64,000 bases of DNA from Agromyces bracchium. Lineage in GTDB: Bacteria > Actinomycetota > Actinomycetes > Actinomycetales > Microbacteriaceae. The notes beneath the pieces are model-generated. The model was given only the letters and a program-made list of their open reading frames with translations, was not told where the DNA came from and made no database searches. The stretch covers positions 310,001-374,000 of the forward strand of contig NZ_WMLB01000023.1 in NCBI RefSeq assembly GCF_009709675.1. Direction: 5' to 3'. The position numbers and the translations under genes were made by a program. Below are positions 24,292 through 36,042 of this stretch, in pieces. Numbering within the stretch: the stretch's first letter is position 1; the number at the start of each line of letters is the position of its first letter.

Positions 24292-25155
24292 TCAGGAGGA
24301 GGCGAGTCGCATGAGGTAGCGACCGTAGCCGCTCTTCACGAGCGGAGCCGCGAGTGCGGCGAGCTGTTCGGAGTCGATCCATCCCGCACGCCAGGCGATC
24401 TCCTCGATGCAGCCGATCTTGAAGCCCTGCCGGTCCTCGATGACCCGCACGTACTCGGAGGCCTGCATCATCGACTCGAACGTCCCGGTGTCGAGCCATG
24501 CCGTGCCGCGGTCGAGGACCTGAACCTGGAGCGTGCCGCGCTCGAGGTAGCGCTCGTTCACGGTCGAGATCTCGAGCTCGCCGCGCGCGCTCGGCTCGAT
24601 CGACTTCGCGATCTCGATCACGTCGTTGTCGTAGAAGTAGAGGCCGGGAACCGCGTAGTCGCTCTTCGGCTGCGCGGGCTTCTCCTCGATCGACACGGCC
24701 GTGAAGTTCTCGTCGAACTCCACGACGCCGTAGGCGGTCGGGTCGCTCACCTGGTAGGCGAAGATGACCGCTCCGTCGATCGCGTTGTGCTGGCGCAGCG
24801 ACGAGCCGAGCCCTGTGCCGTGGAAGATGTTGTCGCCGAGGACGAGCGCGACGGACTCGTCGCCGATGAACTCCTCGCCGATGATGAAGGCCTGGGCCAG
24901 CCCGTCGGGCGAGGGCTGGACGGCGTACTCGAGTCGGATGCCGAGGTCGGAACCGTCGCCGAGCAGCGCCTTGAACTGCGCGTTGTACTCCGGCGTCGTG
25001 ATGATGAGGATCTCGTTGATCCCCGCCATCATCAGCGTCGACAGCGGGTAGTAGATCATCGGCTTGTCGTAGATGGGCATGAGCTGCTTCGAGATGCCCT
25101 TGGTGATCGGCCAGAGCCGCGTGCCGGATCCACCGGCGAGGATGATGCCGCGCAT
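24292..25155 (-). CDS. rmlA: Glucose-1-phosphate thymidylyltransferase
   Basis: 287 residues, full family length. It makes dTDP-glucose from glucose-1-P and dTTP, the first step of dTDP-rhamnose synthesis. The nucleotide loop [20 protein letters not shown] is at the very N-terminus, with [28 protein letters not shown] and the C-terminal RYLMRL also typical. ATG at 25155, 3 nt after rmlC, so it is co-transcribed from the rmlC promoter. It converges on the WbbL-like gene with a 9-nt gap. Confidence 0.96.
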   Translation of the reverse strand: MRGIILAGGSGTRLWPITKGISKQLMPIYDKPMIYYPLSTLMMAGINEILIITTPEYNAQFKALLGDGSDLGIRLEYAVQPSPDGLAQAFIIGEEFIGDESVALVLGDNIFHGTGLGSSLRQHNAIDGAVIFAYQVSDPTAYGVVEFDENFTAVSIEEKPAQPKSDYAVPGLYFYDNDVIEIAKSIEPSARGELEISTVNERYLERGTLQVQVLDRGTAWLDTGTFESMMQASEYVRVIEDRQGFKIGCIEEIAWRAGWIDSEQLAALAAPLVKSGYGRYLMRLASS

Positions 25156-25158
25156 CGG

Positions 25159-25770
25159 TCAGTTCCCCTTGGAGTTCAGCGAGTCGTAGAAGGCCCGGGC
25201 GGCCTCCCAGGTGGGCAGCAGTCCGGATGCCGCGGCCTCGGCGAGGCTCGGGGCGTCGGTGTCCTTCGGCGAGAGCAGCAGGTCGGCCGAGTCGAGCGTG
25301 AAGTCGAGCCCGATCTCGGGGTCGAGGGGGTTCACGCCGTGCTCGCGCGGCGCGTTGAACGGCGCGGTCACGAGGTAGCTCACGGTCGCGTCGTCGCTCA
25401 GCGCGACGAAGCAGTGGCCGAGTCCCTCGGCGATGTAGATCGCCCGGCGGTCCTGCTCGTCGAGCAGCACCGAGTCCCACTGGCCGAACGTCGGCGAACC
25501 CACGCGGATGTCGATCACGAAGTCGAGGACCGCGCCACGGGTCGCCGTGACGTACTTGGCCTGGCTCGGCGGGATGTCGGCGAAGTGGATGCCGCGCACG
25601 ACACCTCGCTTGGACACGGACGTGTTCGCCTGGGCCAGCGACAGCGGATGCCCGATCGCCTCCTCGAGGCGATCGAACCGGTACCACTCGAGGAAGACGC
25701 CGCGGTCGTCGCCGAACTGCTTCGGGGTGATCTCGTAGCTGTCGGGGATCTTCAGTTCGCGGATCTGCAC
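25159..25770 (-). CDS. rmlC: dTDP-4-dehydrorhamnose 3,5-epimerase
   Basis: 203 residues of cupin fold. Seen: PKQFGDDRGVFLEWYR, VVRGIHFADIPPSQAKYV with the catalytic His of RGIHF, IDIRVGSPTFGQWDSVLLDEQ and GLGHCFVALSDDATVSYLVTAPFNAPREHGVNPLDPEIGL, where the C-terminal part carries the active-site Tyr. It is the third step of dTDP-L-rhamnose synthesis. GTG start at 25770 lies 6 nt after a TAGACT box (25782-25777) that covers the stop of the upstream methyltransferase gene, so it should be a leaderless start. Confidence 0.95.
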   Translation of the reverse strand: MQIRELKIPDSYEITPKQFGDDRGVFLEWYRFDRLEEAIGHPLSLAQANTSVSKRGVVRGIHFADIPPSQAKYVTATRGAVLDFVIDIRVGSPTFGQWDSVLLDEQDRRAIYIAEGLGHCFVALSDDATVSYLVTAPFNAPREHGVNPLDPEIGLDFTLDSADLLLSPKDTDAPSLAEAAASGLLPTWEAARAFYDSLNSKGN

Positions 25771-25779
25771 CCCGGAAGT

Positions 25780-27854
<2,075 letters not shown>

Positions 27855-27855
27855 C

Positions 27856-28704
27856 ATGCGCGTGCTCATCACCGGCGCGAACGGCATGCTCGGCCGCGAC
27901 CTGCAGGCGGCGCTCGCGGGCCGCGAGGTGACCGCGCTCGCCCGTGCCGACCTCGACGTGACGGATGCCGCCGCGGTCGCCGCGGCCGTGGCGGGTCATG
28001 ACGTGGTCGTCAACTGCGCCGCCTACACGAAGGTCGACGACGCCGAATCGCACGAGGAGCAGGCCTACGCGGTGAACGCCACGGGCACGGCGAACCTCGC
28101 CGCCGCCTGTGCGACGCTCGGGGCGCGCCTCGTGACCGTCTCCACCGACTACGTGTTCGACGGGAATGCGACCGAACCGTACGCGGAGGACCTCCCCCGC
28201 GACCCGATCAACGCCTACGGCCGCACCAAGGCCGCCGGCGAGGAACTCGCGCTCGCCGCGCATCCGGACGGCACCTACGTCGTCCGCACGGCATGGCTGT
28301 ACGGCGAGCACGGCCCGAACTTCGCGCAGACCATGCTGAACCTCGCGAAGTCGAAGGACACCTGGTCGGTCGTCGACGACCAGCTCGGCCAGCCCACGTG
28401 GACGGCCGACCTCGCGGCGCAGATCGTCGCGCTGCTCGACTCCGACGCCCCCGCGGGCGTGTACCACGGCACCAACTCGGGCCAGGCGACCTGGTACGAG
28501 TTCGCGCGCGCCGTGCTCGAGGAGGCGGGCCTCGACCCCGAGCGGATCACGCCGACCGACAGCTCGTCGTTCGTGCGTCCGGCTCCTCGTCCGTCGTACT
28601 CGGTGCTCGGGCACGGGGCCTGGGCCTCCGCCGGCATCGCCGAGATGCGTCCGTGGCGCGACGCGCTCACCGACGCCGTGCGCACCGGCGCCGTCAGCGC
28701 CTGA
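27856..28704 (+). CDS. rmlD: dTDP-4-dehydrorhamnose reductase
   Basis: 282 residues, the last step of dTDP-L-rhamnose synthesis. NADPH loop MRVLITGANGMLGRDLQAAL, VVNCAAYTKVDDAESHEEQAYAVN, STDYVFDGNATEPYAEDLPRDPINAYGRTKAAGE with the catalytic Ser/Tyr/Lys, and PTWTADLAAQI near the C-terminus. One nt separates it from rmlB. Together with rmlC and rmlA on the other strand the pathway from glucose-1-P is complete in this window. Confidence 0.95.
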   Translation: MRVLITGANGMLGRDLQAALAGREVTALARADLDVTDAAAVAAAVAGHDVVVNCAAYTKVDDAESHEEQAYAVNATGTANLAAACATLGARLVTVSTDYVFDGNATEPYAEDLPRDPINAYGRTKAAGEELALAAHPDGTYVVRTAWLYGEHGPNFAQTMLNLAKSKDTWSVVDDQLGQPTWTADLAAQIVALLDSDAPAGVYHGTNSGQATWYEFARAVLEEAGLDPERITPTDSSSFVRPAPRPSYSVLGHGAWASAGIAEMRPWRDALTDAVRTGAVSA

Positions 28705-28741
28705 GCGCGCGACGGATCGCCTGACGCGTACGCGGCGCGAC

Positions 28742-28774
28742 GCGGCATCCGCTCGTCTTCGGGGCGGATGCCGC
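28742..28774. terminator. 11-bp hairpin terminator between convergent rmlD and GT genes
   Basis: GCGGCATCCGC (28742-28752) pairs exactly with GCGGATGCCGC (28764-28774) around an 11-nt loop. The flanking GCGCG.. bases can extend the stem imperfectly. It is placed to stop transcription from both sides. Confidence 0.65.
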
Positions 28775-28781
28775 GCGCGCG

Positions 28782-30296
28782 TCAGAGCATGCGCGAATAG
28801 AGCTCGACCTGCATCCGGCGCGCCCAGCGCGACTGCAGCGTCGAGATGTCGGTGTCGAGGATCCTCGGGTCGCGCGTCTTCGACTCGAAGTGGTACAGCC
28901 GCGCCCACGGCGAGAAGACCGCGGACCGCCCGGTCGCCCGGATCTTCATGTTGAGGTCGACGTCGTTGTAGTTGCCCGGGAAGGCGAGGCTGAAGCCGCC
29001 CACCTCGAGGAACAGGTCGCGGCGCATCAGCGCGCAGGCCGCGGTGACGCCCGACACCTCGTGATCGACGTTGAGCGACTTGATCGAGTCGTCCCGGCCG
29101 CCCTCCCAGCCGAAGGCGGCATGACCGGCGACCCCGCCGGTGTACACCTGGCCGGAGTGCTGGAGCGTGCTGTCCTCGAAGTAGAGCTGCGCGCCGACGA
29201 TACCGACGCCGGGCTGCTGCGCGATGCCGAGCATCGTCTCGATCCAGTCCGGAGTGACGATCTCGACGTCGTCGTTCAGCAGCAGCAGGTACTCGCCGCG
29301 CGCGGCCGCGGCACCGCGGTTCATCTTGCCGCTGAAGTTGAACGGCGCGTCCCAGAGCACCAGGCGCAGGCGGTCGCCGGCGATCCGCTCCAGTTCCTCG
29401 ATCACCGTGGGCGGCGTCTCGGCGTCGGCGACCACGACCAGCTCGACGTTCTCGTACGTCGATCCCTCGATCACGCCGCGCGCCGCCTCGACCACCAGGA
29501 CGCGGTCGACGCCGCCGATCTCGGCCGCGCTCCCGCGCGTCGGGATCACGACGGACACGAGCGGATCGCCGACGACCTCGAAGCGGACGCGGCGCAGGAA
29601 CGGCTCGACGTCCTCGACGCGCGCCTCGATCCCGCGCTCCCGGAGCTCGTGCTCGACGACACCGCGTTGAGCGTCGGAGGTGCCCGCGAAGTCGTCGTGG
29701 TGCAGGTCCTCGATCGCGAGCATCGCGGGCAGCAGGGAGATCTCCGCGCCGATGCGATCGAGGCGGAGGACCACGTCGAGGACCTGGCTGCGCCGGGCGT
29801 CGGGGCGGAAGCCGCCGATCCGGCGGAGCGCGTCGGCCCGCACGGCGACGACGGGGCCGAGGTAGTCGTTGCCGAGCAGGCGGACGGGCGAGGCCATCGG
29901 GCGCAGCAGCGGCGCCCCGGTCTCGGTGGTCGAGTCGCCGTACACGGCGGACAGTCGCGGGTACCGGTCGAAGTAGGCGGCGAGGTGCGCGAAGGCATCC
30001 GGCAGGACTCGACCGGCGCGGACGAACACGATGAACTCGGCATCCGTGTTCGCGAGGCGTTCGGACAGCGACACGGGGTCGGCGTCGATGACCTCGACCC
30101 CGGCGCCGCGGGCCTCGGAGGCCGGCTGCTCCGCGGACTCGGCCTCTGCCGCGCGCACGACCAGCCGCACCTGCGACGGTGCGACGCCGGCCGCGAGGAC
30201 GGCATCGATCGCGCGGCGCGGCTCGTCCGGGGCGAGGCCCGCCCCGTCGATCCAGGCCTCGAATCGGCCGCGGCCGGGATCGTCGGGCGTGCTCAT
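28782..30296 (-). CDS. Bipartite glycosyltransferase family 2 protein
   Basis: 504 residues. The C-terminal half (about 243-500) is a complete GT2 enzyme: DPLVSVVIPTRGSAAEIGGV, ENVELVVVADAETP, GAAAARGEYLLLLNDDVEIV (DDxE metal site) and CALMRRDLFLEVGGFSLAFPGNYNDVDLNMKI. The N-terminal half (about 30-235) resembles a degenerate second GT-A domain (FIVFVRAGRVLPDAFAHLAA, AVYGDSTTE). This rhamnan/teichuronic-type layout is usual in actinobacterial glycan loci. ATG at 30296 overlaps the 94-residue gene by 4 bp. The sugar is not predictable. Confidence 0.83.
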   Translation of the reverse strand: MSTPDDPGRGRFEAWIDGAGLAPDEPRRAIDAVLAAGVAPSQVRLVVRAAEAESAEQPASEARGAGVEVIDADPVSLSERLANTDAEFIVFVRAGRVLPDAFAHLAAYFDRYPRLSAVYGDSTTETGAPLLRPMASPVRLLGNDYLGPVVAVRADALRRIGGFRPDARRSQVLDVVLRLDRIGAEISLLPAMLAIEDLHHDDFAGTSDAQRGVVEHELRERGIEARVEDVEPFLRRVRFEVVGDPLVSVVIPTRGSAAEIGGVDRVLVVEAARGVIEGSTYENVELVVVADAETPPTVIEELERIAGDRLRLVLWDAPFNFSGKMNRGAAAARGEYLLLLNDDVEIVTPDWIETMLGIAQQPGVGIVGAQLYFEDSTLQHSGQVYTGGVAGHAAFGWEGGRDDSIKSLNVDHEVSGVTAACALMRRDLFLEVGGFSLAFPGNYNDVDLNMKIRATGRSAVFSPWARLYHFESKTRDPRILDTDISTLQSRWARRMQVELYSRML

Positions 30297-30577
30297 CCGA
30301 GGATCCGCCGCTTCACGACCTTGGCCGCACGGATCGGCAGCGTGACCAGTCGGCCGGCCCGCCAGGTCATCGAGGACCGCATCGCCGCGAGGTTGCGCTC
30401 GACGGCGATCGTCTCGGACGGGCCGAGGACGTTCGCCGACTTCAGTTCGGTGACCTGCTGCTCGAGGCCGATCACGCGGTCCAGCAGCTCGAGGTGCTGC
30501 TCGATCGCCCGCTCCTCGGGGGTGAGTCCGATTCCGGGCCTCCCCTCGGACCAATTGACTCCACGGACCTCGCTCAC
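30293..30577 (-). CDS. Small coiled-coil protein with SxTWRxG tail, probable glycosyltransferase partner
   Basis: 94 residues. Residues about 18-55 look like a coiled coil (EERAIEQHLELLDRVIGLEQ), and the end reads SSMTWRAGRLVTLPIRAAKV followed by basic residues. The TWR.G/T...P.R tail is the same module as at the end of the methyltransferase at 25780. In longer glycosyltransferases such segments sit between catalytic domains, so this may be a split-off linker that helps the following GT bind the membrane. The GTG start at 30577 has AAAGGAAG upstream and a TAGGCT -10 at 30619-30614. It overlaps the GT gene by 4 bp. Confidence 0.65.
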   Translation of the reverse strand: MSEVRGVNWSEGRPGIGLTPEERAIEQHLELLDRVIGLEQQVTELKSANVLGPSETIAVERNLAAMRSSMTWRAGRLVTLPIRAAKVVKRRILG

Positions 30578-30607
30578 GCTCGATGACTTCCTTTCGACGG
30601 CGGGACG

Positions 30608-30619
30608 TAAGCTAGCCTA
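30608..30619. promoter_or_regulatory. Interleaved divergent promoters
   Basis: Plus strand: TAAGCT (30608-30613), 6-nt spacer, ATG at 30620 (leaderless). Minus strand: TAGGCT (30619-30614) for the 94-residue gene starting at 30577. The two -10 boxes occupy 12 contiguous bases. Confidence 0.5.
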
Positions 30620-31600
30620 ATGCCCCGTTCGCGACCACCCCGAGCGCCGCTGGCGACGACCATCGCTCCGTCCGCCACCATCCCAGCACCTCGCGTGATC
30701 GCCGTCGTCCCGACCTACCACCCCGACGACGAGGTCGTCCGGAACATGCGTTCGCTCTCCTCGCAGGTCGATGAGCTCGTGGTCGTCGACGACGGCACCG
30801 GGCCCGGCGCCGACCGTGTCCTCGGGCTCCTCTCGACGGAGCTCGAGAACACCCGGATCATCCGGCTCGAGCGCAACTCGGGCATCGCCCGGGCCCTGAA
30901 CGCCGGCGTCCGCGCGGCACTCGAGGACGGCGCGGACTTCATCGTCAACACCGACCAGGACACCGACCTGCCGGCGGGATACGTCGCATCGTGCCTCGAG
31001 ACGTTCGCGCGCGCGAACCGCGTGACCCGGGTCGGCATCGTCTGCACGGATCGCGTGAACGGCCAGCCCTCGATCCCGACGTGGTACTCGCCGGAGGGCC
31101 TCGGCCTCGTCCCGGAGGCGATCCAGTCGGGCTTCGTCATCTCGCGCGAGTGCCTGGAGACGTCGGGCCTGTTCGACGAGCGCCTCGTGATCGACTGCGT
31201 CGACACCGAGTTCTGCCTGCGCGTCCGCGATCACGGATTCCGCATCGCCGTCGCCGAGGACACCGACATCGCCCACGCGCTCGGCGAGATGGTTCCGTTC
31301 CGTCCGTTCGGCCTGACGCTGCCGCACCGCGACGGCGGGCACCTGTACCAGTACCACTCGCCGTTCCGGCAGTACTACATCATCCGGAACAACATCGACC
31401 TCGTCTTCCGGAACGTCATCCGCCGCCGGCGATGGACCCTCGCGGTGGTCAAGCGCCAGATCGGCCCGACGTTCGACGCGATCGTGAGCGGCCCGAAGCG
31501 GACGAAGCACCTCGTGGCGACGGTCGTCGGCGGGGTCCACGGCCTGCTGCGCATCCGCGGACCGATTCCCCCGGGACTGCTCCGGTACCTCCGGAGCTGA
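30620..31600 (+). CDS. Glycosyltransferase family 2, rhamnosyltransferase-like
   Basis: 326 residues. After about 24 residues the GT-A fold starts: PRVIAVVPTYHPDDEVVRNM, DELVVVDDGTGPGADRV, RNSGIARALNAGVRAALEDG and DFIVNTDQDTDLPAGY with the metal site, followed by GFVISRECLETSGLFDERLVIDCVDTEFCLRV. NTDQDT and the D..DTEFCLR acidic pair are typical of RfbF/WbbL-like rhamnosyltransferases. ATG at 30620 fits the leaderless promoter; GTG at 30695 is the only other candidate and lacks a ribosome site. It probably uses dTDP-rhamnose made next door. Confidence 0.86.
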   Translation: MPRSRPPRAPLATTIAPSATIPAPRVIAVVPTYHPDDEVVRNMRSLSSQVDELVVVDDGTGPGADRVLGLLSTELENTRIIRLERNSGIARALNAGVRAALEDGADFIVNTDQDTDLPAGYVASCLETFARANRVTRVGIVCTDRVNGQPSIPTWYSPEGLGLVPEAIQSGFVISRECLETSGLFDERLVIDCVDTEFCLRVRDHGFRIAVAEDTDIAHALGEMVPFRPFGLTLPHRDGGHLYQYHSPFRQYYIIRNNIDLVFRNVIRRRRWTLAVVKRQIGPTFDAIVSGPKRTKHLVATVVGGVHGLLRIRGPIPPGLLRYLRS

Positions 31601-31649
31601 GCACGCGCCGCCTGTGGGCGGTCACGGCGACGTCCGAGCGGAGCACGGC

Positions 31650-31655
31650 TAGTCT
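31650..31655 (+). promoter_or_regulatory. -10 box TAGTCT of the GT4 gene
   Basis: TAGTCT lies 60 nt before the GTG at 31716, leaving a leader of about 54 nt with a good AAGGAGAG ribosome site at 31702-31709. Confidence 0.45.
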
Positions 31656-31715
31656 TGGCCCGTCGCACGCCGGTTCCCCCGGCGAGATCCCGAACATCGC
31701 GAAGGAGAGACCGAC

Positions 31716-32852
31716 GTGGCCACGACCCTCCGGCTGATCGTCGACCAGATCGTCGCACCGGTGCCCGGCGCCGTGGGGCGGTACACGCGCGACCTCGGCC
31801 GTGCGCTCATCGACGCGACCCCGCCCGGCTGCGAGGTCGAGGGCATCGTCTCGTCGTCGCTGCCCGACGACTACGCGCGCATCGACGCCGAACTGCCGGG
31901 CCTGTCGGGCCTGTACAAGTCCTCGCTCGCGCGGCGCGAGCTCGCAGCGGCGTGGCAGTTCGGCCTGACCACGTCTCCCGGCGGCGGCATGATCCACGGG
32001 ACGAGCCTCTTCGCGCCCTTGCGCAAGCACGACGCGGATGCCGGCGACCAGACCGTCGTCACCGTCCACGACGTGCTCGCCTGGACCCATCCGGAGGCGC
32101 TGAGTTCCGCGTCCGTCGCCTGGCAGAAGGGGATGCTGAAGCGCGCTCGCAAGCACGCCGACGCCGTCGTCGTCACGACCCACGCCCTCGCGGACCGCCT
32201 CTCGATGATCGCCGACTTCGGCGATCGGGTGCGCGTGGTCGGCACCGCCCCCCGCGCCGGGCTCGCCGTCGGGTCCGACGCCGAGGAGCGCGCCGCGAGG
32301 CTCGGCCTCCCCGACGCCTACCTCGCCGTCGCCGGCACGCTCGAGCCGCGCAAGGGCCTCGTCGACGTCCTCACCGCACTGGGGCGCCGCGGCGTGCCCG
32401 AGATCCCGATCGTCGTGATCGGACCCGAGAGCTGGGGCGACCAGCACCTCGCGCAGACCGCCGACGAGCTCGGCGTCGACGTGCGACGCATCCACCGCCT
32501 CGACGACCTCTCGCCCGAAGACCTCGCGGTGGTCATCGCCGGCGCGACCGCGTACCTCGCCCCGGCGCACGACGACGACTCGGGCACCGAGCTCATCGAG
32601 GCGTTCTCGCTCGGCGCCCCGGTCATCCACTCCGACACGCCGGCGTACCTCGAGGTGTCGGCCGGGGCCGGCCTCGTCGTGCCGGTCGGGGTCGGCGACG
32701 GCTTCGCCGACCGCCTCGCCTCCGCGATCACCCGCGTCGTCGAGGACCGCGATTCGGCGTACCGGCTCGCGGTGTCCGGGCACGACCGATCCCGCGCGTA
32801 CGACTGGCGCGACGCGGCCGAGCGGGTCTGGCACCTCCACGCCGACCTCTGA
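31716..32852 (+). CDS. Glycosyltransferase family 4 (GT-B)
   Basis: 378 residues. TLRLIVDQIVAPVPGAVGRYT opens the acceptor domain; TVVTVHDVLAWTHPEALSSA is the HD motif of GT4 enzymes. The donor domain has YLAVAGTLEPRKGLVDVLTAL and DDDSGTELIEAFSLGAPVIHSDTPAYLEV, with the E......E pair. A strong ribosome site (AAGGAGAG) supports the GTG start at 31716. Donor and acceptor unknown; it is the last transferase before the LCP gene, with a hairpin between the two. Confidence 0.87.
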   Translation: MATTLRLIVDQIVAPVPGAVGRYTRDLGRALIDATPPGCEVEGIVSSSLPDDYARIDAELPGLSGLYKSSLARRELAAAWQFGLTTSPGGGMIHGTSLFAPLRKHDADAGDQTVVTVHDVLAWTHPEALSSASVAWQKGMLKRARKHADAVVVTTHALADRLSMIADFGDRVRVVGTAPRAGLAVGSDAEERAARLGLPDAYLAVAGTLEPRKGLVDVLTALGRRGVPEIPIVVIGPESWGDQHLAQTADELGVDVRRIHRLDDLSPEDLAVVIAGATAYLAPAHDDDSGTELIEAFSLGAPVIHSDTPAYLEVSAGAGLVVPVGVGDGFADRLASAITRVVEDRDSAYRLAVSGHDRSRAYDWRDAAERVWHLHADL

Positions 32853-32870
32853 GGCGGTGGGTCGCGCCGG

Positions 32871-32891
32871 GGCCGCCGGTCGGCGGCGGCC
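32871..32891. terminator. Hairpin between convergent GT4 and LCP genes
   Basis: GGCCGCCG (32871-32878) pairs with CGGCGGCC (32884-32891), loop 5 nt, directly before the LCP stop at 32892. Confidence 0.55.
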
Positions 32892-34256
32892 TCAGCCCTC
32901 CTCGGGCTCCGTGGTCGGCGGGACGAGGGCCGACTGGATCATCTGCCGGATCATCTCGTAGTCGGGATCGAGCGGATCCACGCCGTTGTCCGGGATGAGC
33001 GGGACATCCACGATCGGGAGCTCCCTGGTCTTGCCCGCCAGGTCGACGAAGTACCCGAGCATCGACTGCGGGACGTCCGTCTTGACGACCTGGGAACCCG
33101 CCGCGGCGACCTCCTGGAACTTCGAGAGCACGTTCGCGGCGTTGAACTGCGCGAGCACGGCCTCCTGGATCTGCAGTTGCCTCGCCATCCGGTCGTAGTC
33201 GCTCGTGCCGTGCCGCGAGCGGGCGTACCACAGCGCATGGTAGCCGTCGAGGTGCTGCTCGCCCGCCGGGATCCACTCGGCGACCGTCGTGAAGGTCTCG
33301 TCCGCGTGGATCGGCACGTCGTGCGGGACGTTCACCGTGACGCCGCCGAGCGCGTCGATGAGCTGCTGGAAGCCGGCCATGTCGATGAGCACGTAGTACT
33401 GGATCGTGAGGCCCGTGATGCCCTCGGCGGCATCGCGCATCGCCTCGATGCCCGGTTCGCTGCCCTCGGCGACGGCATTCGGATAGAGCTCGGGGCTCTT
33501 CAGCTCGACCTCGGTGTAGATCGAGTTGAGCTGGCACACGTCGACGTCGCAGACGCCGTTCGCCCCGTACCCGTCCGGGTAGGTGGCTCGCAGCGGCGAG
33601 GACTCGTCGAACGGCACGTTCGCGAGGTCGCGCGGGAGCCCGATCGTCACCGCCTGGCCGGTCTCGGCGTCCACGCTCACGACGCGGATGCTGTCGGGCC
33701 GCAGGCCCTCACGGTCGGGCCCGGCGTCGCCGCCGAGCAGGAGGATGTTGTACCGGCCGTCGACGGGCGGCTCGCTCGGTCCGGCCACGAAGACCGACGA
33801 CAGGAAGCCGCTCGCGGTGGTGGCCACGTACGCGCCGTAGGCGGCGCCGCCGGAGACCAGCACCATCGCCGCGATCGCGAGCGCCGCGATCCCGCCGCGC
33901 GCAGCCGGGACGGTCTTCACCAGGCGGACGAGGCGGAGCGTGTCGAACGTGAGCACGACCCAGAGCACGGCGTAGAAGACGGCCGCGATCGCGACGATCC
34001 ACAGGACGATGCTGTTCGACGCGAGCGTGTAGAGGACGGCGGGCGCGACGAGCCACGTGACGAACGCGGCGACCACGAGCAGCCACAGCGTCAGCGTCGC
34101 CCCCAGGCCGATGCGGGCGAGCCGGTGGTTGCCGGCGAGCGACTGCGCCGACCCCGGGATCAGGATGTTGAGTCCGACGAGCCACCACCCGCGCCGCGTC
34201 ATGATCGGGCGCGAGCCGGTGTCCGGGTATCGGATCGGGCTGTCGGCGAGGGTCAT
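32892..34256 (-). CDS. LCP family wall-polymer ligase (LytR-CpsA-Psr)
   Basis: 454 residues. An unusually hydrophobic N-terminus (about 20-175) holds four to five helices, then the LCP domain: [44 protein letters not shown], where Asp and Arg residues bind the pyrophosphate lipid, and [29 protein letters not shown] proteins transfer lipid-linked glycans to peptidoglycan outside the membrane, which fits the locus. ATG at 34256 overlaps the purE stop by 4 bp, so it depends on the purE promoter. Confidence 0.9.
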   Translation of the reverse strand: MTLADSPIRYPDTGSRPIMTRRGWWLVGLNILIPGSAQSLAGNHRLARIGLGATLTLWLLVVAAFVTWLVAPAVLYTLASNSIVLWIVAIAAVFYAVLWVVLTFDTLRLVRLVKTVPAARGGIAALAIAAMVLVSGGAAYGAYVATTASGFLSSVFVAGPSEPPVDGRYNILLLGGDAGPDREGLRPDSIRVVSVDAETGQAVTIGLPRDLANVPFDESSPLRATYPDGYGANGVCDVDVCQLNSIYTEVELKSPELYPNAVAEGSEPGIEAMRDAAEGITGLTIQYYVLIDMAGFQQLIDALGGVTVNVPHDVPIHADETFTTVAEWIPAGEQHLDGYHALWYARSRHGTSDYDRMARQLQIQEAVLAQFNAANVLSKFQEVAAAGSQVVKTDVPQSMLGYFVDLAGKTRELPIVDVPLIPDNGVDPLDPDYEMIRQMIQSALVPPTTEPEEG

Positions 34257-34762
34257 CGGCTCGACTTCAACCGTTCGTTCTTCTCCTCGACGAGCGCCGC
34301 GAGCGAGGCGGCGTACCCGGCGAGCGCGTCGCGCAGCGCGTCGTCGGCGGTCGCGAGGATCTTGACCGCGATGAGGCCCGCATTCTTCGCGCCGCCGATC
34401 GAGACGGTGGCGACGGGCACGCCCGCGGGCATCTGCACGATCGACAGCAGGGAGTCGAGCCCGTCGAGGCGTGCGAGGGGAACCGGAACGCCGACCACGG
34501 GCAGCGTGGTCACCGAGGCGAGCATGCCCGGCAGGTGCGCGGCGCCGCCTGCGCCCGCGATGATGACGCGGATGCCGCGGCCGGCGGCCTCCTTGCCGTA
34601 CGCGATCATCTTCTCGGGCGTACGGTGCGCCGAGACCACCTCGACCTCGTGCGGGACGCCGAACTCGTCGAGCAGCTCCGACGCGTCCTTCATCACGGAC
34701 CAGTCGGAGTCGGAGCCCATGACGACGCCGACGAGCGGGGTGGAGGGGTTGCCTGCGATCAC
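34253..34762 (-). CDS. purE: N5-carboxyaminoimidazole ribonucleotide mutase
   Basis: 169 residues, class I PurE length. [40 protein letters not shown] and [20 protein letters not shown] are the conserved substrate loops. It moves the carboxylate from N5 to C4 of the imidazole ring in purine synthesis, using the PurK product. GTG at 34762 follows TAATAT by 7 nt, a leaderless start. It is separated from purK by 71 nt and overlaps the LCP gene. Confidence 0.95.
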   Translation of the reverse strand: MIAGNPSTPLVGVVMGSDSDWSVMKDASELLDEFGVPHEVEVVSAHRTPEKMIAYGKEAAGRGIRVIIAGAGGAAHLPGMLASVTTLPVVGVPVPLARLDGLDSLLSIVQMPAGVPVATVSIGGAKNAGLIAVKILATADDALRDALAGYAASLAALVEEKNERLKSSR

Positions 34763-34769
34763 CCGATCG

Positions 34770-34775
34770 ATATTA
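34770..34775 (-). promoter_or_regulatory. -10 box TAATAT, leaderless purE start
   Basis: TAATAT on the minus strand, 7-nt spacer, GTG at 34762-34760. It is the most AT-rich -10 in the window and lies between purK and purE, so purE-LCP can be expressed apart from purK. Confidence 0.6.
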
Positions 34776-34833
34776 GGGCCGCCGGCTGCGAGTTCCCCGC
34801 AGCGGCGCTCCGCCGGACGCGACCCGGCGCGAC

Positions 34834-35976
34834 TCAGTCCTGCAGCGCCGCGGCCGCCGCGCGAGCCTCGTAGACCGCGTCGTCGAGGTCGTCGCCGATC
34901 GCGGTGACGTGCCCGACCTTGCGGCCGGGTCGCGGGTCCTTGCCGTAGTTGTGGATCTTCACGGTCGGATGCGACGCGAGCGCCTCGGCGTAGCGGTCGG
35001 CGAGCGTGCCCTCGGCGGGCCCGCCGAGGAGGTTCACCATGACGGCCCACTCCGCGTGGCATCCGGTGCCGCCGAGCGGCAGGTCGAGCACGGCGCGAAG
35101 GTGCTGCTCGAACTGGCCGGTGGTCGCGCCGTCCATGCTCCAGTGGCCCGAGTTGTGGGGGCGCATGGCGAGCTCGTTGACGAGCACGCGGTCGTCGGTG
35201 GTCTCGAACATCTCCACGGCGAGGACGCCGGTGACGCCGAGGCCCTCGGCGATCGCGACGGCGACGTCGGCCGCGACGTCGGCCAGCCGGCCGGCGGAGT
35301 GCGGCGCGGGTGCGATGACCTCGCTGCAGACGCCGCCGACCTGGACGGTCTCGACGAGCGGCCAGGCGACGACCTCGCCCGACGGGCGGCGGGCGACGAG
35401 CTGGGCCAACTCCCGGCGGAAGTCGACGAGTTCCTCGACGAGGAGTGCGCCGGCGCGGCCGTCCTCCGCGATCGCAGCGAACCACTCGGCGACCTCGGCG
35501 GCGCTGCGCACGACGCGCACGCCCTTGCCGTCGTAGCCGCCGCGCGGGGTCTTCACGACCGCCGAGCCGCCGTGCTCGGCGATGAAGCCGTCGAGCTCCT
35601 CGGGCGTCGACACGCGCGCCCAGTCGGGTACGGGCAGGCCCAGTTCGGAGAGGCGCTCGCGCATCAGCAGCTTGTCCTGCGCGTAACGCAGCGCGTCGGG
35701 TCCGGGGTGCACCGGGATCCCCGCGTCGACGAGCGCGCGGAGCACGTCCTGGGGGACGTGCTCGTGGTCGAACGTGACGACGTCGACCTCGCGGGCGAAC
35801 GGGAGCACCGCGTCGACGTCGGTGTAGTCGCCGACGCGATCGGCCGCGAGCCCGGCGGCCATGCCCTCGGCCTCCGCGAGCACCCGCAGCTCGACGCCGA
35901 GCTCGATCGCCGCGGGGATCATCATCCGGGCCAGCTGCCCTGCGCCGATCACTCCGACTCGCACGTGACGCACCAT
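34834..35976 (-). CDS. purK: N5-carboxyaminoimidazole ribonucleotide synthase
   Basis: 380 residues with ATP-grasp fold; it carboxylates AIR with ATP and bicarbonate. Seen: [62 protein letters not shown] (ATP loop) and [27 protein letters not shown], the PurK signature. I chose the ATG at 35976 ([11 protein letters not shown]): the alternative ATG at 36006 is only 3 nt from the TAGACT -10 at 36015-36010, too close to be inside the transcript. PurK and PurE act consecutively. Confidence 0.93.
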   Translation of the reverse strand: MVRHVRVGVIGAGQLARMMIPAAIELGVELRVLAEAEGMAAGLAADRVGDYTDVDAVLPFAREVDVVTFDHEHVPQDVLRALVDAGIPVHPGPDALRYAQDKLLMRERLSELGLPVPDWARVSTPEELDGFIAEHGGSAVVKTPRGGYDGKGVRVVRSAAEVAEWFAAIAEDGRAGALLVEELVDFRRELAQLVARRPSGEVVAWPLVETVQVGGVCSEVIAPAPHSAGRLADVAADVAVAIAEGLGVTGVLAVEMFETTDDRVLVNELAMRPHNSGHWSMDGATTGQFEQHLRAVLDLPLGGTGCHAEWAVMVNLLGGPAEGTLADRYAEALASHPTVKIHNYGKDPRPGRKVGHVTAIGDDLDDAVYEARAAAAALQD

Positions 35977-36009
35977 CCGTTCCCGCGGCGCCGATCGCCG
36001 CGACATCCC

Positions 36010-36036
36010 AGTCTAGGGCGAGGCGGTCGGTAGGAT
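36010..36036. promoter_or_regulatory. Divergent purK / gtrA promoters
   Basis: Minus strand TAGACT (36015-36010) drives purK with a leader of about 27 nt. Plus strand TAGGAT (36031-36036) is followed by 6 nt and the ATG of the gtrA-family gene, a leaderless start. Confidence 0.5.
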
Positions 36037-36042
36037 CGGGGG